NCBI RefSeq assembly: GCF_900115495.1
Contig: NZ_FOWR01000015.1
Span: forward strand, 61,196 to 125,195
Reading direction: 5' to 3'
DNA: 64,000 nucleotides
Source of the DNA: Enterovibrio norvegicus DSM 15893
GTDB taxonomy: Bacteria; Pseudomonadota; Gammaproteobacteria; Enterobacterales; Vibrionaceae
A program made the position numbers and the translations under genes. Every line of letters begins with the position of its first letter. Within the stretch, counting starts at the first letter, position 1. Positions 50,064 through 62,774 of the stretch are shown in pieces. Below the pieces are notes generated by a model. The model was not told the DNA's origin. It ran no database searches and was given only the letters and a program-made list of their open reading frames with translations.

Positions 50064-50098
50064 TGGTCATTTTTCATTCTAACCATGAATTCAATTCA
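50064..50098 (-). promoter_or_regulatory. MetR-like sites upstream of glyA
   Basis: TGAATTCAATTCA (50086-50098) is a perfect match to TGAA-N5-TTCA; TGGTCATTTTTCA (50064-50076) has two mismatches. Both lie upstream of the inferred -10, as do the two MetR sites of E. coli glyA, where MetR with homocysteine activates. No metR is in the window. Confidence 0.6.
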
Positions 50099-50335
50099 CC
50101 CATCGGCTGCAAAGCGGCATAGCGCCGCCATTCAACAGGATGTGTAAACCGTTTCTCTTTACAGTGTGTAACGCATTTATGACACAGCCTCAAGGCTGTC
50201 TTTAAGGCACCTCTTTTCAATGTTTTCCTTACTCATTAAGATTTCCCACTTTTTGTTTTAATGGCTCGTTAGCAACGTCATTTTTTCCTTTAAAAACGAC
50301 AAATTTGCGAAGCAACACCATTTTGGGAGAACCTT

Positions 50336-50941
50336 TTGAACTTAACCGCTAGACACACGTCCCTCGAAGACGTAATCGCCATTCTGTCAGGTACATTTAT
50401 CGTGGCGCAGGGCGTGTTCTTTCTTCAACAGGCTGGCCTTCTTACAGGCGGTACGACAGGACTGGCACTTTTGCTCAATCAATTTGTAGATCTGTCGTTT
50501 GGCACGCTGTATTTCCTGTTTAACCTGCCTTTTTATGTCATGGCGTGGCAACGCTTTGGGCGTCAATTTGCGTTAAGAAGCGTATTCGCAGGCGCAATGG
50601 TTTCCATTATCACGGACAACATCGGCCATGTGTTCAGCGTGGATTGGCTATCACCCGTGTATTGCGCATTGATCGGTGGATTGCTGATGGGTGTTGGCAT
50701 GCTGATGATTTTTCGCCACAACGCCAGCTTAGGGGGGTTCAATGTTCTGGCCCTTTTCTGCCAAGAAAAGTTTGGGGTGCGCGCGGGTAACGTTCAAATG
50801 GGTATCGATTTATCGATTCTACTCGCCTCGTTTTTCTTCGTCTCGCCTTGGCTTTTAGCGTGCTCGGCAATGGGCGCATTTGTACTTAATCTTGTACTTA
50901 CCATGAACCATCGACCTGACCGTTACGTGGTGTGCTATTAA
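50336..50941 (+). CDS. YitT/DUF161-family membrane protein
   Basis: 201-residue inner-membrane protein with five or six hydrophobic helices. The GLLTGGTTGLALLLNQF motif and the GGFNVLALF repeat-like motif are typical of the DUF161/YitT family. It lacks the C-terminal DUF2179 domain of the longer Bacillus-type proteins. The family's function is unknown. The start is a TTG at 50336 with GGGAG upstream at suitable spacing. It is monocistronic. Confidence 0.85.
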   Translation: MNLTARHTSLEDVIAILSGTFIVAQGVFFLQQAGLLTGGTTGLALLLNQFVDLSFGTLYFLFNLPFYVMAWQRFGRQFALRSVFAGAMVSIITDNIGHVFSVDWLSPVYCALIGGLLMGVGMLMIFRHNASLGGFNVLALFCQEKFGVRAGNVQMGIDLSILLASFFFVSPWLLACSAMGAFVLNLVLTMNHRPDRYVVCY

Positions 50942-50962
50942 CTGACGAATAAACTAAAAATT

Positions 50963-50989
50963 AGCACGTCGGCGTGAATTCGACGTGCT
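50963..50989. other. Hairpin downstream of the YitT gene
   Basis: Perfect 9-bp inverted repeat AGCACGTCG/CGACGTGCT with a nine-base loop, 21 bp after the stop. The right flank has only a weak T run, whereas the left flank AAAAATT would give a better T tail on the minus strand. It may be a weak terminator. Confidence 0.5.
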
Positions 50990-51057
50990 GACTTATACCC
51001 TTTCCTGTTGATTTACTGTCTTATTAGTCATACAAACATCCCACCCCCAACTTCACG

Positions 51058-51075
51058 TTGTCATTGAAACATCAT
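51058..51075 (+). promoter_or_regulatory. Possible Pho box upstream of alkaline phosphatase
   Basis: TTGTCAT, four bases, then ACATCAT resembles two PhoB half-sites (CTGTCAT-N4-CTGTCAT) in the proper 11-bp phase; the second half matches only four of seven. A lone CTGTC at 51016 may add a further half-site. Phosphate control is plausible but not proved. Confidence 0.35.
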
Positions 51076-51135
51076 CATTGCTTCATTGGTGCTAATAACA
51101 ATATTGCCAATAAACAAAAGTAATGGATTAAAACA

Positions 51136-52614
51136 ATGAAAAAGCAATTTACCCTTTCTCTTATCGCGACATGCTTAGTTGCAGGATCCGCAACGGCTGC
51201 TGTACCGCAACAAAGTGATGTTTGGTATAAGGACGCTCAGTCGGCTATTGAAAACGCAAAGAAAAATACCCCTATCATCGGCCAAGCAAAAAACGTCATC
51301 GTATTCATCGGTGACGGCATGAGCTTAGGAACAATAACCGCCGCACGTATTTATGTGGGCCAACAAAATGGCAGCAGTGGTGAAGAAAACATACTCACCA
51401 TGGAAACGCTGCCACATGTCGCCCTTTCCAAAACCTACAATACCGACATGCAAACCCCAGACTCTGCCGGTACAGCTACAGCGATCGTCACAGGTGTAAA
51501 AACCAAAGGCGGTATTATTAACGTTAATGACAACGTTCGCAGAGGGTTTTGCGACACTGTCGCAGGCAACGAAGCCAGTTCTATCTTCGAGCTAGCAGCA
51601 GACAAAGGCAAAGCAGTGGGCGTTGTTTCTACCGCACGCATCACCCATGCAACCCCAGCAACGGCGTATGCTCATAGCCCAGACCGTAATTGGGAAAATG
51701 ACAGCAAAATCCCGAACATTGCCAAGGAGCAAGGCTGTAAAGACATCGCAAGTCAGCTCGTCGCTTTTGACGTTGGTGACGGTTTCCAAGTGGCCTTTGG
51801 TGGTGGGCGTCGCGAATTCATACCCGCTGATGCCACAGACCCTGAATACCCGGATAAAGGTGGGAAGCGTACAGATGGCCGCAACCTGATTGAAGAATGG
51901 CAAGCGCGCTACAGTGACGGCCAATTCGTGTATAACCTTGATGGTTTTGACAGTATCAAAGTCGATGAGAAAACCCGTGTTCTAGGCTTGTTCGAGCCAA
52001 GCCACATGCAATATGAAGCGGACCGACAAGTCGATAACAAAGAACCTTCGCTGGCACAAATGACGGACAAGGCCATCGATATCCTTGAGCAAGACAAAGA
52101 AGGCTATGTGCTAATGGTCGAAGCGGGACGTATTGACCATGCGCACCACGGTGGCAATGCAGCTCGCGCATTAGAAGACACCAAAGCCTACGATGACGCC
52201 ATCAAGGTCGCACTCGAAAAAACCGATCCTAAAGATACCCTCATCATCGTTACTGCTGACCATGCGCACACCATGATCATGAACGGTTACGCAGAAAGAG
52301 GTAACCCAATACTGGGCCTGTCGAAACAACAAGGTAAATATAACAAGGACGTCGATGGCAACACCTATACCACCATTGTTTACGGTAATGGCCCGGGTGC
52401 CGTTGGAGAATCTCCACGCCCTAGCGTTTCTCAGGAACAAGTGTTGAAACTCGACTACCTCCAACAAGCATTGGTTGGATTGGGCTCTGAAACCCACTCA
52501 GGAGAAGATGTCATTATCTTCGCGCGTGGCCCTCAAGCGTGGTTGTTCCAAGGCGCGGTAGAGCAAAATTACATTTACCATGTCATCAATGACGCAACGG
52601 GTATCGGTCAATAG
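51136..52614 (+). CDS. phoA: Alkaline phosphatase
   Basis: 492-residue secreted phosphomonoesterase. The signal peptide ends at SATA (about residue 21). Metal and active-site motifs are VIVFIGDGMS (metal-binding aspartate), TPDSAGTATAIVTG (serine nucleophile), MVEAGRIDHAHHGGN and TADHAHT. It is expected in the periplasm, releasing phosphate from organic esters. The symbol refers to the family; the protein differs in detail from E. coli PhoA and its paralogues cannot be distinguished here. Its 3' end contains the first unit of a 15-bp tandem repeat. Confidence 0.9.
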   Translation: MKKQFTLSLIATCLVAGSATAAVPQQSDVWYKDAQSAIENAKKNTPIIGQAKNVIVFIGDGMSLGTITAARIYVGQQNGSSGEENILTMETLPHVALSKTYNTDMQTPDSAGTATAIVTGVKTKGGIINVNDNVRRGFCDTVAGNEASSIFELAADKGKAVGVVSTARITHATPATAYAHSPDRNWENDSKIPNIAKEQGCKDIASQLVAFDVGDGFQVAFGGGRREFIPADATDPEYPDKGGKRTDGRNLIEEWQARYSDGQFVYNLDGFDSIKVDEKTRVLGLFEPSHMQYEADRQVDNKEPSLAQMTDKAIDILEQDKEGYVLMVEAGRIDHAHHGGNAARALEDTKAYDDAIKVALEKTDPKDTLIIVTADHAHTMIMNGYAERGNPILGLSKQQGKYNKDVDGNTYTTIVYGNGPGAVGESPRPSVSQEQVLKLDYLQQALVGLGSETHSGEDVIIFARGPQAWLFQGAVEQNYIYHVINDATGIGQ

Positions 52615-52667
52615 CTCATCGGTCAATAACCCGTCGCTCAATAACCCGTCGCTCAATAACACATCAG
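52608..52667. repeat. 15-bp tandem repeat spanning the alkaline phosphatase stop
   Basis: Four units begin TCAATA at 52608, 52623, 52638 and 52653. The second and third are identical (TCAATAACCCGTCGC); the first contains the TAG stop codon of the phosphatase gene, and the last is degenerate. Confidence 0.85.
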
Positions 52668-52685
52668 CCAAAAGCTTTCGGCAAC

Positions 52686-52712
52686 AAAAAGGCCTCCCAA
52701 TGGGAGGCCTTC
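52686..52712. terminator. Bidirectional terminator between alkaline phosphatase and glnB
   Basis: AAGGCCTCCC/GGGAGGCCTT stem with AAT loop, between convergent genes; A run on the left serves glnB on the minus strand. Confidence 0.88.
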
Positions 52713-52732
52713 TAAATATTTGAGGGTGAAAT

Positions 52733-53134
<402 letters not shown>

Positions 53135-53214
53135 TTAACGCTATGATGTTAATTGTAACCCGAGGTGAGAATTATCGCGCAGCTTTCACTCTCACATTCG
53201 TGCACCGCATCGGC

Positions 53215-53652
53215 TCAAATCAGAGATTTTTTCCATTGGGTTGGCTTCGCATCACCGCTTGCAAACGGCGGTTGGTAACCTGAATTCGTCAGTAATGACT
53301 GCATAGGTTTACGCCCAATCACGGCACCACAATCCACTTTAAGCTCATGAGTGATGGTTGCTGCGTATGCTTCTAACGCATTTAGCAACGTTTTACCGAT
53401 ACCCTGTAAACGTGAGGATTGATCCACTTCAAGCAGGGTCAATGTGGCGTTTTCCACCATAATGCCGTTATGACGTTTTGCATGAGAAAGTACGGCAACG
53501 GCGACCGTTGCACCGTCTTTTTCTGCCACTAACACGGGCACTTCTTGATCGGAAGAAATCTCATCGAGTTGAGATAACGCGGGGAAACGGGTCAACAGCT
53601 CAGATGAGACTTGTCCCGTGGGAATGAGTGTAAAACTGATTGCACTGTCCAT
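53215..53652 (-). CDS. GNAT-family N-acetyltransferase
   Basis: 145-residue acetyltransferase-fold protein. The acetyl-CoA-binding segment is LLEVDQSSRLQGIGKTLL, with the RxxGxG turn. Substrate is unknown. The ATG at 53652 is chosen because AAGGAG lies eight bases before it; the ATG at 53658 sits too close to that site, and the open frame continues to 53727. It lies between glnB and purL on the same strand, separated by over 100 bp on each side, so it is probably expressed alone. Confidence 0.8.
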   Translation of the reverse strand: MDSAISFTLIPTGQVSSELLTRFPALSQLDEISSDQEVPVLVAEKDGATVAVAVLSHAKRHNGIMVENATLTLLEVDQSSRLQGIGKTLLNALEAYAATITHELKVDCGAVIGRKPMQSLLTNSGYQPPFASGDAKPTQWKKSLI

Positions 53653-53715
53653 TTGCATCTCTCCTTCATTGCCATCGGAATATACCTTCTCGCCCTTACC
53701 GCATGCAATGAGATA

Positions 53716-53744
53716 AAAAACCGCCACCCGTGGGTAGCGGTTTG
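53716..53744 (-). terminator. Terminator after the purL region
   Basis: AAACCGC-ACCC/GGGT-GCGGTTT stem with one internal mismatch; the A run at the left gives the minus-strand T tail, 31 bp after the purL stop. Confidence 0.85.
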
Positions 53745-53774
53745 TGTCACAAGTTTGGTGATTCCTTCACCAAA

Positions 53775-56700
53775 TTATCCTAGCGTTACACGCGCATTGC
53801 GGAACATACGCATCCATGGGCTATCTTCGCCCCAACTGTCTGGGTGCCATGAATTCGCCACAGTACGGAATACACGCTCAGGGTGCGGCATCATGATGGT
53901 CACACGGCCGTCTGTGGTTGTGAGGCCAGTGATGCCGTTTGGCGATCCGTTCGGGTTCGACGGGTAATTGTCCGTTACGTTGCCGAAGTTATCCAAGTAA
54001 CGCAGGGCGACTGTGCCAGATTGTTCAATCGCAGCAAGGTGCTCAGCATTGCGCACTTCCACACGGCCTTCACCGTGAGAAACCGCGATAGGCATACGAG
54101 AACCCGCCATGCCACCAAGGAACAGGGATGGGTTCTCTTGCACTTCTACCAAGCTGAAACGCGCTTCAAAACGCTCAGATTCGTTACGCACAAAGCGTGG
54201 CCACAAATCAGCGCCAGGGATCAGGTCATGAAGGTTCGACAGCATTTGACAACCGTTACATACACCTAGCGCAAAGGAATCGCCGCGGTGGAAGAAACGT
54301 TCGAACTGGTCACGTGCCATGTCGTTAAACAAGATAGATTTCGCCCAGCCTTCGCCAGCGCCCAATACGTCACCGTAAGAGAAGCCGCCACACGCCACAA
54401 GACCATTAAAGCCTTCCAACGTCACGTTGCCGCTCAGCACGTCACTCATGTGAACGTCTTTCGCGTCAAAGCCAGCACGATCAAATGCCGCTGCCATTTC
54501 AACGTGTGAGTTAACGCCTTGCTCACGCAAGATCGCCATTTGAGGACGTGCACCCGTTGCGATGAACGGTGCAGCCACGTCTTCTTGCACGTCAAACGAC
54601 AATGCGGCGCTCAAGCCAGGGTCGGTGACATCTTTCTTCGCTGCAAACTCTTGGTCTGCACAGCCTGGGTTGTCACGCATTGCTTGCATTTTGTGGGTCG
54701 TTTCCGCCCAGATGGTACGAAGCTCAGTGCGGTTTTGTTCCAACACCAAATCATCACCGTTCCAAATGCGAACCGTATCTTCATCGCTCAACGTACCAAT
54801 AACATGGCTACACGCTTCCAAACCGTGGGAAGCTAACGTCGATTGAACCATATCCAAGTCTTCGGTGCGCACTTGAATGACAGCACCCAGTTCTTCATTG
54901 AACAGAGCTGCAATCTCATCATCACACTCGCCTGTTGCAGACAAGGTATTGATGTCCACTTCTAGGCCAACGTGACCTGCAAACGCCATTTCTGCCAAGG
55001 TGACATAAAGACCACCGTCGCCGCGGTCGTGGTAAGCCAATAGCTTCTCGTCACGTACCAACGTTTGCATCGCATTGAAGAAGCCTTTCAGTAGTTCAGG
55101 GCTATCAACATCAGCGGGTTTGTCACCCAATTGCTTGTAAACCTGCGCCAGAGCGGTTGCACCTAGACGGTTTTGGCCTTGACCTAAGTCGACCAACACC
55201 AATGCGCTCTCGCCTTTGTCGGTTCGAAGTTGAGGCGTCACCGTTTTACGTACATCTTCAACACGACCAAATGCCGTGATCACCAAAGAAAGTGGTGAGG
55301 TATTTTCTTTCTGCTCGCCATCCTGCTCCCAACGGGTTTTCATCGACATGGAGTCTTTGCCCACTGGAATCGTCAAATCAAGCGCAGGACACAGCTCTTC
55401 ACCGATCGCCTTCACAGCTTCGTAAAGGCCTGCATCTTCGCCTGGGTGGCCCGCTGCAGCCATCCAGTTCGCTGAGAGGTTAATGCGCTTCAGGTCGCCA
55501 ATGTCAGAACATGCGATGTTTGTCAGTGACTCGGCCACGGCCAAACGTGCCGATGCTGCGAAATCAAGCAGAGCAACTGGCGTACGCTCACCCATCGACA
55601 TCGCTTCGCCGTGGTAGGTGTCATAACTTGCTGCTGTTACCGCACAGTTCGCCACGGGTACCTGCCAAGGGCCAACCATTTGGTCACGCGCAACTAAGCC
55701 TGTTACCGTGCGGTCGCCAATGGTGATCAGGAAGGTTTTTTCTGCCACAGAAGGAAGGCGAAGTACGCGAAGTGATGCGTCTTCAACCGAGATACCTGTA
55801 CGGTCGATCGCTTTGCCTTCCACTTTCTGCGTTTGAACGTCGCGGTGCATTTTCGGTGGTTTACCCAGCAACACGTCAAGCGGCATGTCGATAGGCGTGT
55901 TATCAAAATGATCATCTTCAAGGGTTAAGTGACGCTCTTCTGTCGCTTCACCTACAACGGCATAAGGTGCGCGCTCGCGCTGACAAATTGCATCGAACAC
56001 GGCCATGTGTTCTGGGGCAACGGCCATCACATAACGTTCTTGAGATTCGTTACACCAAATCTCTAGCGGGCTCATGCCCGGCTCATCGTTCGGTACATCA
56101 CGTAGCTGGAATTTACCGCCTCGCTCACCGTCATCGACCAATTCTGGCAATGCGTTAGAAATACCGCCCGCGCCCACATCGTGGATAAAGGCGATAGGGT
56201 TGTTTTCACCTAACTGCCAACAACGGTCGATCACTTCCTGACAACGGCGTTCCATTTCTGGGTTTTCACGCTGTACTGATGCAAAATCGAGATCTTCTGC
56301 TGACTGACCCGACGCCATTGACGAGGCTGCGCCACCGCCAAGACCGATATTCATTGCAGGGCCGCCCAGCACGATAAGCTTCGCGCCAACCGGGATTTCT
56401 TTCTTCTGAACGTGTTGCTCGCGAATGTTACCCATACCACCAGCAATCATGATTGGCTTGTGGTAACCACGAACTTCTTCACCGTTGTGTGACGTGACCT
56501 TTTCTTCGTAAGTACGGAAGTAACCCAACAGGTTCGGACGACCAAATTCGTTGTTAAATGCCGCGCCACCCAGAGGGCCTTCTAGCATGATGTCCAACGC
56601 ATTCACGATACGGTCAGGTTTGCCGAAATCGGTTTCCCAAGGCTGTTCAAAACCCGGAATGCGAAGGTTAGAAACGGTAAAACCAACCAAGCCCGCTTTG

Positions 56701-57683
56701 GGCTTACCACCAATGCCGGTTGCGCCTTCATCACGGATTTCACCACCAGAACCGGTAGAAGCGCCCGGCCACGGAGAAATCGCCGTTGGGTGGTTGTGTG
56801 TTTCGACTTTCATCAGGATGTGTGCCGCTTCCTGATGGTAGTTATATTGGCGAGATTCAGGGTTCGGGAAGAAACGACCCACCTCAGAGCCCTTCATAAC
56901 AGCGGCGTTATCTTTGTACGCTGACAATACGTTTTCGCTGTTGTGCTCAAACGTATTTTTGATCATTTTGAACAGGCTCTTGTCCTGATCAACACCATCG
57001 ATTGTCCAATCGGCGTTGAAAATCTTGTGACGGCAGTGCTCTGAGTTAGCCTGAGCAAACATCATCAATTCGATGTCGTTCGGATTGCGGCCCAGTTTGA
57101 TGAAGCTTTCCACCAAGTAATCAATTTCATCGTCTGCAAGCGCAAGGCCCAGCTCCACGTTCGCGGTAACCAATGCTTCGCGACCACCACCCAACACATC
57201 AACGGCCTTCACGGGTGCAGGCGTCGCTTCAATGAACAGTGCAGAAGCCTCTGCCATGTCAGCAAACACCACTTCCATCATACGGTCGTGAAGTAGACCA
57301 ATAAGTGTGTGTGTTTGTGCTTCGGTCAGTGCAGTAGACAGCTCAACGTAGTAAGCCGTGCCGCGCTCAAGACGCTTAATTTGATTTAATCCGCAGTTGT
57401 GCGCGATATCGGTCGCTTTAGAGGACCAAGGAGAAATGGTGCCGGGACGTGGCGTAACAAGAATCAAGGTTCCTGTTGGAGCATGTTCAGCGATTGTTGG
57501 TCCGTACGTGAGAAGACGTGCCAACTTTTGTTGTTCATCTTCACTCAACGGCGCGCTGATATCAGCGAAATGGGTATACTCTGCATAGAGGCCAGTAACA
57601 GGCAAATCATTCGCCTGACAGCTTTCTAGAAGTTTATTGACTCGAAAATCGGACAGAGCGGGGGAACCACGCAAAATTTCCAT
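53775..57683 (-). CDS. purL: Phosphoribosylformylglycinamidine synthase PurL
   Basis: 1302-residue single-chain FGAM synthase, fourth step of purine synthesis. From the N-terminus: a PurS-like domain, linker, two ATP-grasp-like AIR-synthase halves (about 215-1035, with [17 protein letters not shown] and [16 protein letters not shown]), and a C-terminal glutaminase with the cysteine nucleophile in [11 protein letters not shown] and the HPER catalytic region. The ATG at 57683 gives the family start [11 protein letters not shown]; upstream in-frame codons to 57737 are not used. It is divergent from mltF, the usual arrangement, and has a perfect PurR box upstream. Confidence 0.97.
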   Translation of the reverse strand: MEILRGSPALSDFRVNKLLESCQANDLPVTGLYAEYTHFADISAPLSEDEQQKLARLLTYGPTIAEHAPTGTLILVTPRPGTISPWSSKATDIAHNCGLNQIKRLERGTAYYVELSTALTEAQTHTLIGLLHDRMMEVVFADMAEASALFIEATPAPVKAVDVLGGGREALVTANVELGLALADDEIDYLVESFIKLGRNPNDIELMMFAQANSEHCRHKIFNADWTIDGVDQDKSLFKMIKNTFEHNSENVLSAYKDNAAVMKGSEVGRFFPNPESRQYNYHQEAAHILMKVETHNHPTAISPWPGASTGSGGEIRDEGATGIGGKPKAGLVGFTVSNLRIPGFEQPWETDFGKPDRIVNALDIMLEGPLGGAAFNNEFGRPNLLGYFRTYEEKVTSHNGEEVRGYHKPIMIAGGMGNIREQHVQKKEIPVGAKLIVLGGPAMNIGLGGGAASSMASGQSAEDLDFASVQRENPEMERRCQEVIDRCWQLGENNPIAFIHDVGAGGISNALPELVDDGERGGKFQLRDVPNDEPGMSPLEIWCNESQERYVMAVAPEHMAVFDAICQRERAPYAVVGEATEERHLTLEDDHFDNTPIDMPLDVLLGKPPKMHRDVQTQKVEGKAIDRTGISVEDASLRVLRLPSVAEKTFLITIGDRTVTGLVARDQMVGPWQVPVANCAVTAASYDTYHGEAMSMGERTPVALLDFAASARLAVAESLTNIACSDIGDLKRINLSANWMAAAGHPGEDAGLYEAVKAIGEELCPALDLTIPVGKDSMSMKTRWEQDGEQKENTSPLSLVITAFGRVEDVRKTVTPQLRTDKGESALVLVDLGQGQNRLGATALAQVYKQLGDKPADVDSPELLKGFFNAMQTLVRDEKLLAYHDRGDGGLYVTLAEMAFAGHVGLEVDINTLSATGECDDEIAALFNEELGAVIQVRTEDLDMVQSTLASHGLEACSHVIGTLSDEDTVRIWNGDDLVLEQNRTELRTIWAETTHKMQAMRDNPGCADQEFAAKKDVTDPGLSAALSFDVQEDVAAPFIATGARPQMAILREQGVNSHVEMAAAFDRAGFDAKDVHMSDVLSGNVTLEGFNGLVACGGFSYGDVLGAGEGWAKSILFNDMARDQFERFFHRGDSFALGVCNGCQMLSNLHDLIPGADLWPRFVRNESERFEARFSLVEVQENPSLFLGGMAGSRMPIAVSHGEGRVEVRNAEHLAAIEQSGTVALRYLDNFGNVTDNYPSNPNGSPNGITGLTTTDGRVTIMMPHPERVFRTVANSWHPDSWGEDSPWMRMFRNARVTLG

Positions 57684-57849
57684 GTGCGTACGTCTCTCGG
57701 TTAGCGGTGGATTAAAGTGACATTGACCTAACCCCATGATTAATCGTTGCTAACGTTCATGGAAAAGCCACGTCGATACCACTTTTGAGCCTCCAACAAG
57801 GCCTTCGGGGCGGTATTATAGGGTAAAAAGGTGAGCGACGTAACACCTG

Positions 57850-57865
57850 ACGCAACCGTTTGCGT
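57850..57865 (-). promoter_or_regulatory. PurR box upstream of purL
   Basis: ACGCAACCGTTTGCGT fits every fixed position of ANGCAANCGNTTNCNT and is nearly a perfect palindrome. It lies 167 bp before the purL ATG, in the purL-mltF intergenic region. Confidence 0.85.
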
Positions 57866-57995
57866 AACTTTTTTCTGATGACCGTCGTTCTCGTCAGAAT
57901 ACAGCACAAATTCAGCAAGAAATGCAGCTCGGCTTTTCGCATAGTGCGAGCTTTGATATAACAGTCCCCTATCGATAGAGAGTGAGCATATCTTT

Positions 57996-59573
57996 TTGAA
58001 CTCGAACGCAGTAAAACGACTTTATCCCCTGCTTGCAGGCTTCATCGCGGTTTTCTTTCTTTCCGCCTGCGAATGGCACTATGACGACCGATCTGAGCTG
58101 GAGAAAATCCGCGATCGTGGTGTGTTGCGTGTAGGCACGCTCAACAACCAACTGTCATATTACATTGGTTCTGATGGCCCGACAGGTCTCGACTTCGAAC
58201 TCGCGACCCAATTTGCAGATAGCCTTGGCGTGAAGCTCGAAATGCAGCCGGCGTATACCCTTTCAGGCCTTTTCCCCGCGCTTGAGCGTGGTGATGTGGA
58301 TATTTTGGCTGCAGGCCTAACCATTACCGAAGAGCGCATGAAGCAATTCCGCCCAGGCCCTGCGTATTATTTTGTCAGCCAGCAATTGGTGTACAAAAAC
58401 GGCCATTGGCGTCCGCGTAATCTCACTGAGCTTAATAAAGATGGCGCACGTATCGCCGTGGTGGAAGGTTCCAGCCATGCCATGACACTTCAAGCCATTC
58501 AGCGCGAATACCCAGATTTGATTTGGGAAAGTATCAAAGACACCGACGATGACGAGCTTCTTAAACAGGTAGCCGATGGACAACTCGACTTTACGATTGC
58601 CGACTCTGTCGATATTGCGCTGATCCAACGCACCCACCCCACCATCACCGTCGCGATTGAACTAACGGAAGATGAGCCTGTGGCTTGGTTTATGAAGAAA
58701 ACCCAAGACGACAGCTTGTATGCACTGATGATCGAATTCTTCGGCAAGAAAACCCAAAGTGGTGAATTGGCCGCATTGGAAGAGAAATACTTCGGCCATG
58801 TCGACAGTTTTGACTTTGTCGACACCCGTGCTTTCTTGCGCGCCATCGACAGCAAATTGCCGAAGTGGGAACCGCTATTTAAAAAGTACGCCGACGAATT
58901 TGATTGGCGCTTACTGGCGGCATTGTCCTACCAAGAATCCCATTGGAACCCACGTGCGGTTTCACCAACAGGGGTTCGCGGCATGATGATGCTTACCCTG
59001 CCTACGGCAAAATCCGTTGGCGTGAAAAACCGTTTAGATCCAGAACAAAGCATTCGAGGCGGTGCAGCGTACCTACGTAAAATGCTCGACCGCGTCCCAG
59101 ACAGCGTGAATGAACATGAGCGTATTTGGTTTGCCTTTGCCTCTTACAACATTGGTTTCGGCCATATGATGGATGCGCGTCGACTGACCAAAGCGCAAGG
59201 CGGCAACCCTGACTCATGGGCAGATGTGAAACAACGCTTACCCTTGTTGGCGAAGCGTCAGTACTACACGCAAACCCGTTATGGTTACGCCCGCGGCTAT
59301 GAAGCGAAAAGCTATGTAGAGAACATCCGTCGTTACTACCAAAGCATCATTGGGCATGAGCAAGACAAGGCCCTCGCCATCCAAAGCGAAGAAGCCGATA
59401 ACGTGGATGATTTGCAGACCATTGTGGTAGACATGGAACAAGCCACGCCAAATGGTGAACGCAAAGGTGACGGTGAAGCTTCTGCGGAAAATGCCGATGA
59501 AAAAGCGTTAACTGAGCCAGAAAAGTCAGAACGTCCCAAAGGCGAAAAAGACAGCGACAAAAAAGGCAACTAA
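57996..59573 (+). CDS. mltF: Membrane-bound lytic transglycosylase MltF
   Basis: 525-residue outer-membrane enzyme cutting glycan strands to 1,6-anhydro products. The signal peptide ends in FLSACE with a lipobox cysteine near residue 25. A solute-binding-protein-like regulatory domain (about 45-275) is followed by a lysozyme-like domain (about 290-460) with the catalytic glutamate in ALSYQESHWNP and MMMLTLPTAKSVGV. The C-terminal 55 residues are charged and low-complexity (many Glu, Lys), longer than in E. coli. The start is a TTG at 57996; it gives a complete lipoprotein signal. Divergent from purL. Confidence 0.93.
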   Translation: MNSNAVKRLYPLLAGFIAVFFLSACEWHYDDRSELEKIRDRGVLRVGTLNNQLSYYIGSDGPTGLDFELATQFADSLGVKLEMQPAYTLSGLFPALERGDVDILAAGLTITEERMKQFRPGPAYYFVSQQLVYKNGHWRPRNLTELNKDGARIAVVEGSSHAMTLQAIQREYPDLIWESIKDTDDDELLKQVADGQLDFTIADSVDIALIQRTHPTITVAIELTEDEPVAWFMKKTQDDSLYALMIEFFGKKTQSGELAALEEKYFGHVDSFDFVDTRAFLRAIDSKLPKWEPLFKKYADEFDWRLLAALSYQESHWNPRAVSPTGVRGMMMLTLPTAKSVGVKNRLDPEQSIRGGAAYLRKMLDRVPDSVNEHERIWFAFASYNIGFGHMMDARRLTKAQGGNPDSWADVKQRLPLLAKRQYYTQTRYGYARGYEAKSYVENIRRYYQSIIGHEQDKALAIQSEEADNVDDLQTIVVDMEQATPNGERKGDGEASAENADEKALTEPEKSERPKGEKDSDKKGN

Positions 59574-59674
59574 CCTGTCATAGTGTATTCACACTAGCAG
59601 GTTATAACCTTAACCATCTAGCGAATCACGAGCGCAGCGTTGGTTGCGCTTTTCATTCCTTTTTGGAGTAACAG

Positions 59675-60429
<755 letters not shown>

Positions 60430-60524
60430 TTACTCGATCGCGAGACGAAGTATATACCCAAACAACCTCAAGGTGCTTGTTCTGCGAGCGTTTGTTTGGG
60501 TTTATAAGGGCGCTGATAGAACCT

Positions 60525-61406
60525 TCACAGTACCTTATTTGTCAGTGCATCGGTTAAAAACGCCACCAGCATTTTTACCCTCAAAGGCTGCAACCTACGA
60601 TGAGGAAACAATGCCCAAATCCCTTCTTCTAAATCTTGATAATTATTGAGCACACGCACGACCGAACCTTCATCCAATGCGGTTTGCAGATAATAATCTG
60701 GCAATTGAATCAAACCACTGCCCTGCTTGGCTGCATCTAACAAAGCGATACCACTGTTGCAGCGTAGTGAGCCCGAGATACGAATGTTTCTCTCACGCCC
60801 ATCCTCACGGAAACGCCAGTAATCATGCTGACCTCGTAAGCAGTTATGCTGGCCTAGCTCAGACAACGTGTGCGGTGTACCGTTTGTCGCCAAGTAGGTT
60901 GGTGAGCCACACACAATCAGCTTACGTGTCGCGAGGCGCTTGCACACCAATGACGAATTGGCTAGTCGCCCCAAGCGAATGGCAAAATCACACCCTGAAT
61001 CAATTAAATCCAATTGGTTATTGGTCAAATCGACGTCGATTTCAACGTCCGGGTACTGAATCATAAAATCCAAAATGATGGGCATGATCATCTGCTCACC
61101 ATAGGTGACTGGTGCAGTCAGTTTAATTTGCCCACGCGGTGACTCCTTTAACTGTGTTAACGCACTTTCAGCTTCCCGTAATCCGTCTAAAAGAAGGCGA
61201 CAATGTTGAAAATACGTATCGCCTTCATCTGTAAGCGACACGCGACGGGTTGTTCTGAACAACAGTCTTGTATCTAACCTATCTTCTAGTAAAGACACTT
61301 GACGACTGACATGTGCCGTTGATGTACCTAATCGTTGTGCTGCTTTGGTAAAGCTTGCCGTTTCTGCCACAGCGACAAATTCTGAAACGCCTTGCCAATC
61401 TGCCAT
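60525..61406 (-). CDS. LysR-family regulator divergent from frmA
   Basis: 293 residues: winged helix-turn-helix at about 5-62 (AETASFTKAAQRLGTSTAHVS) and an effector domain to about 290. It is of the large CrgA-like branch of LysR regulators. Divergence from frmA over 181 bp, the usual LysR design, suggests it controls frmA-fghA in place of FrmR, which is not seen here. The inducer is unknown. Confidence 0.85.
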   Translation of the reverse strand: MADWQGVSEFVAVAETASFTKAAQRLGTSTAHVSRQVSLLEDRLDTRLLFRTTRRVSLTDEGDTYFQHCRLLLDGLREAESALTQLKESPRGQIKLTAPVTYGEQMIMPIILDFMIQYPDVEIDVDLTNNQLDLIDSGCDFAIRLGRLANSSLVCKRLATRKLIVCGSPTYLATNGTPHTLSELGQHNCLRGQHDYWRFREDGRERNIRISGSLRCNSGIALLDAAKQGSGLIQLPDYYLQTALDEGSVVRVLNNYQDLEEGIWALFPHRRLQPLRVKMLVAFLTDALTNKVL

Positions 61407-61470
61407 TGTTACTGTCCAGTAAAAGTAAATTGCGGGAATTATGGATTATCAAGTGACAGGAAACAAATAA

Positions 61471-62718
<1,248 letters not shown>

Positions 62719-62729
62719 TTCAGTCACCG

Positions 62730-62760
62730 ACCGCGTTTTGCTAATTGCAAAGCGCGGTTT
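62730..62760 (+). other. Hairpin between frmA and fghA
   Basis: Twelve-bp stem, ACCGCGTTTTGC/GCAAAGCGCGGT, with one G-T wobble and a five-base loop, followed by only TT. It ends 14 bases before the fghA start. It could reduce read-through or shield the frmA 3' end. Confidence 0.55.
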
Positions 62761-62774
62761 GAATGGAGCTCGTA

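Larger units (their letters stand above)
49814..50335. other. 522-bp regulatory region between glyA and the YitT gene
   Basis: No gene is visible. It holds a perfect PurR box (49964-49979), a likely -10 for glyA (TAGAAT on the minus strand, 50002-50007) and two MetR-like sites (50064-50076 and 50086-50098). The right 150 bp are AT-rich and should contain the promoter of the YitT gene. Confidence 0.6.

Noticed and set aside
55292..56835. Several plus-strand frames of 60-95 codons inside purL
   Set aside because: All are antisense to the unbroken, conserved purL frame and lack start signals.
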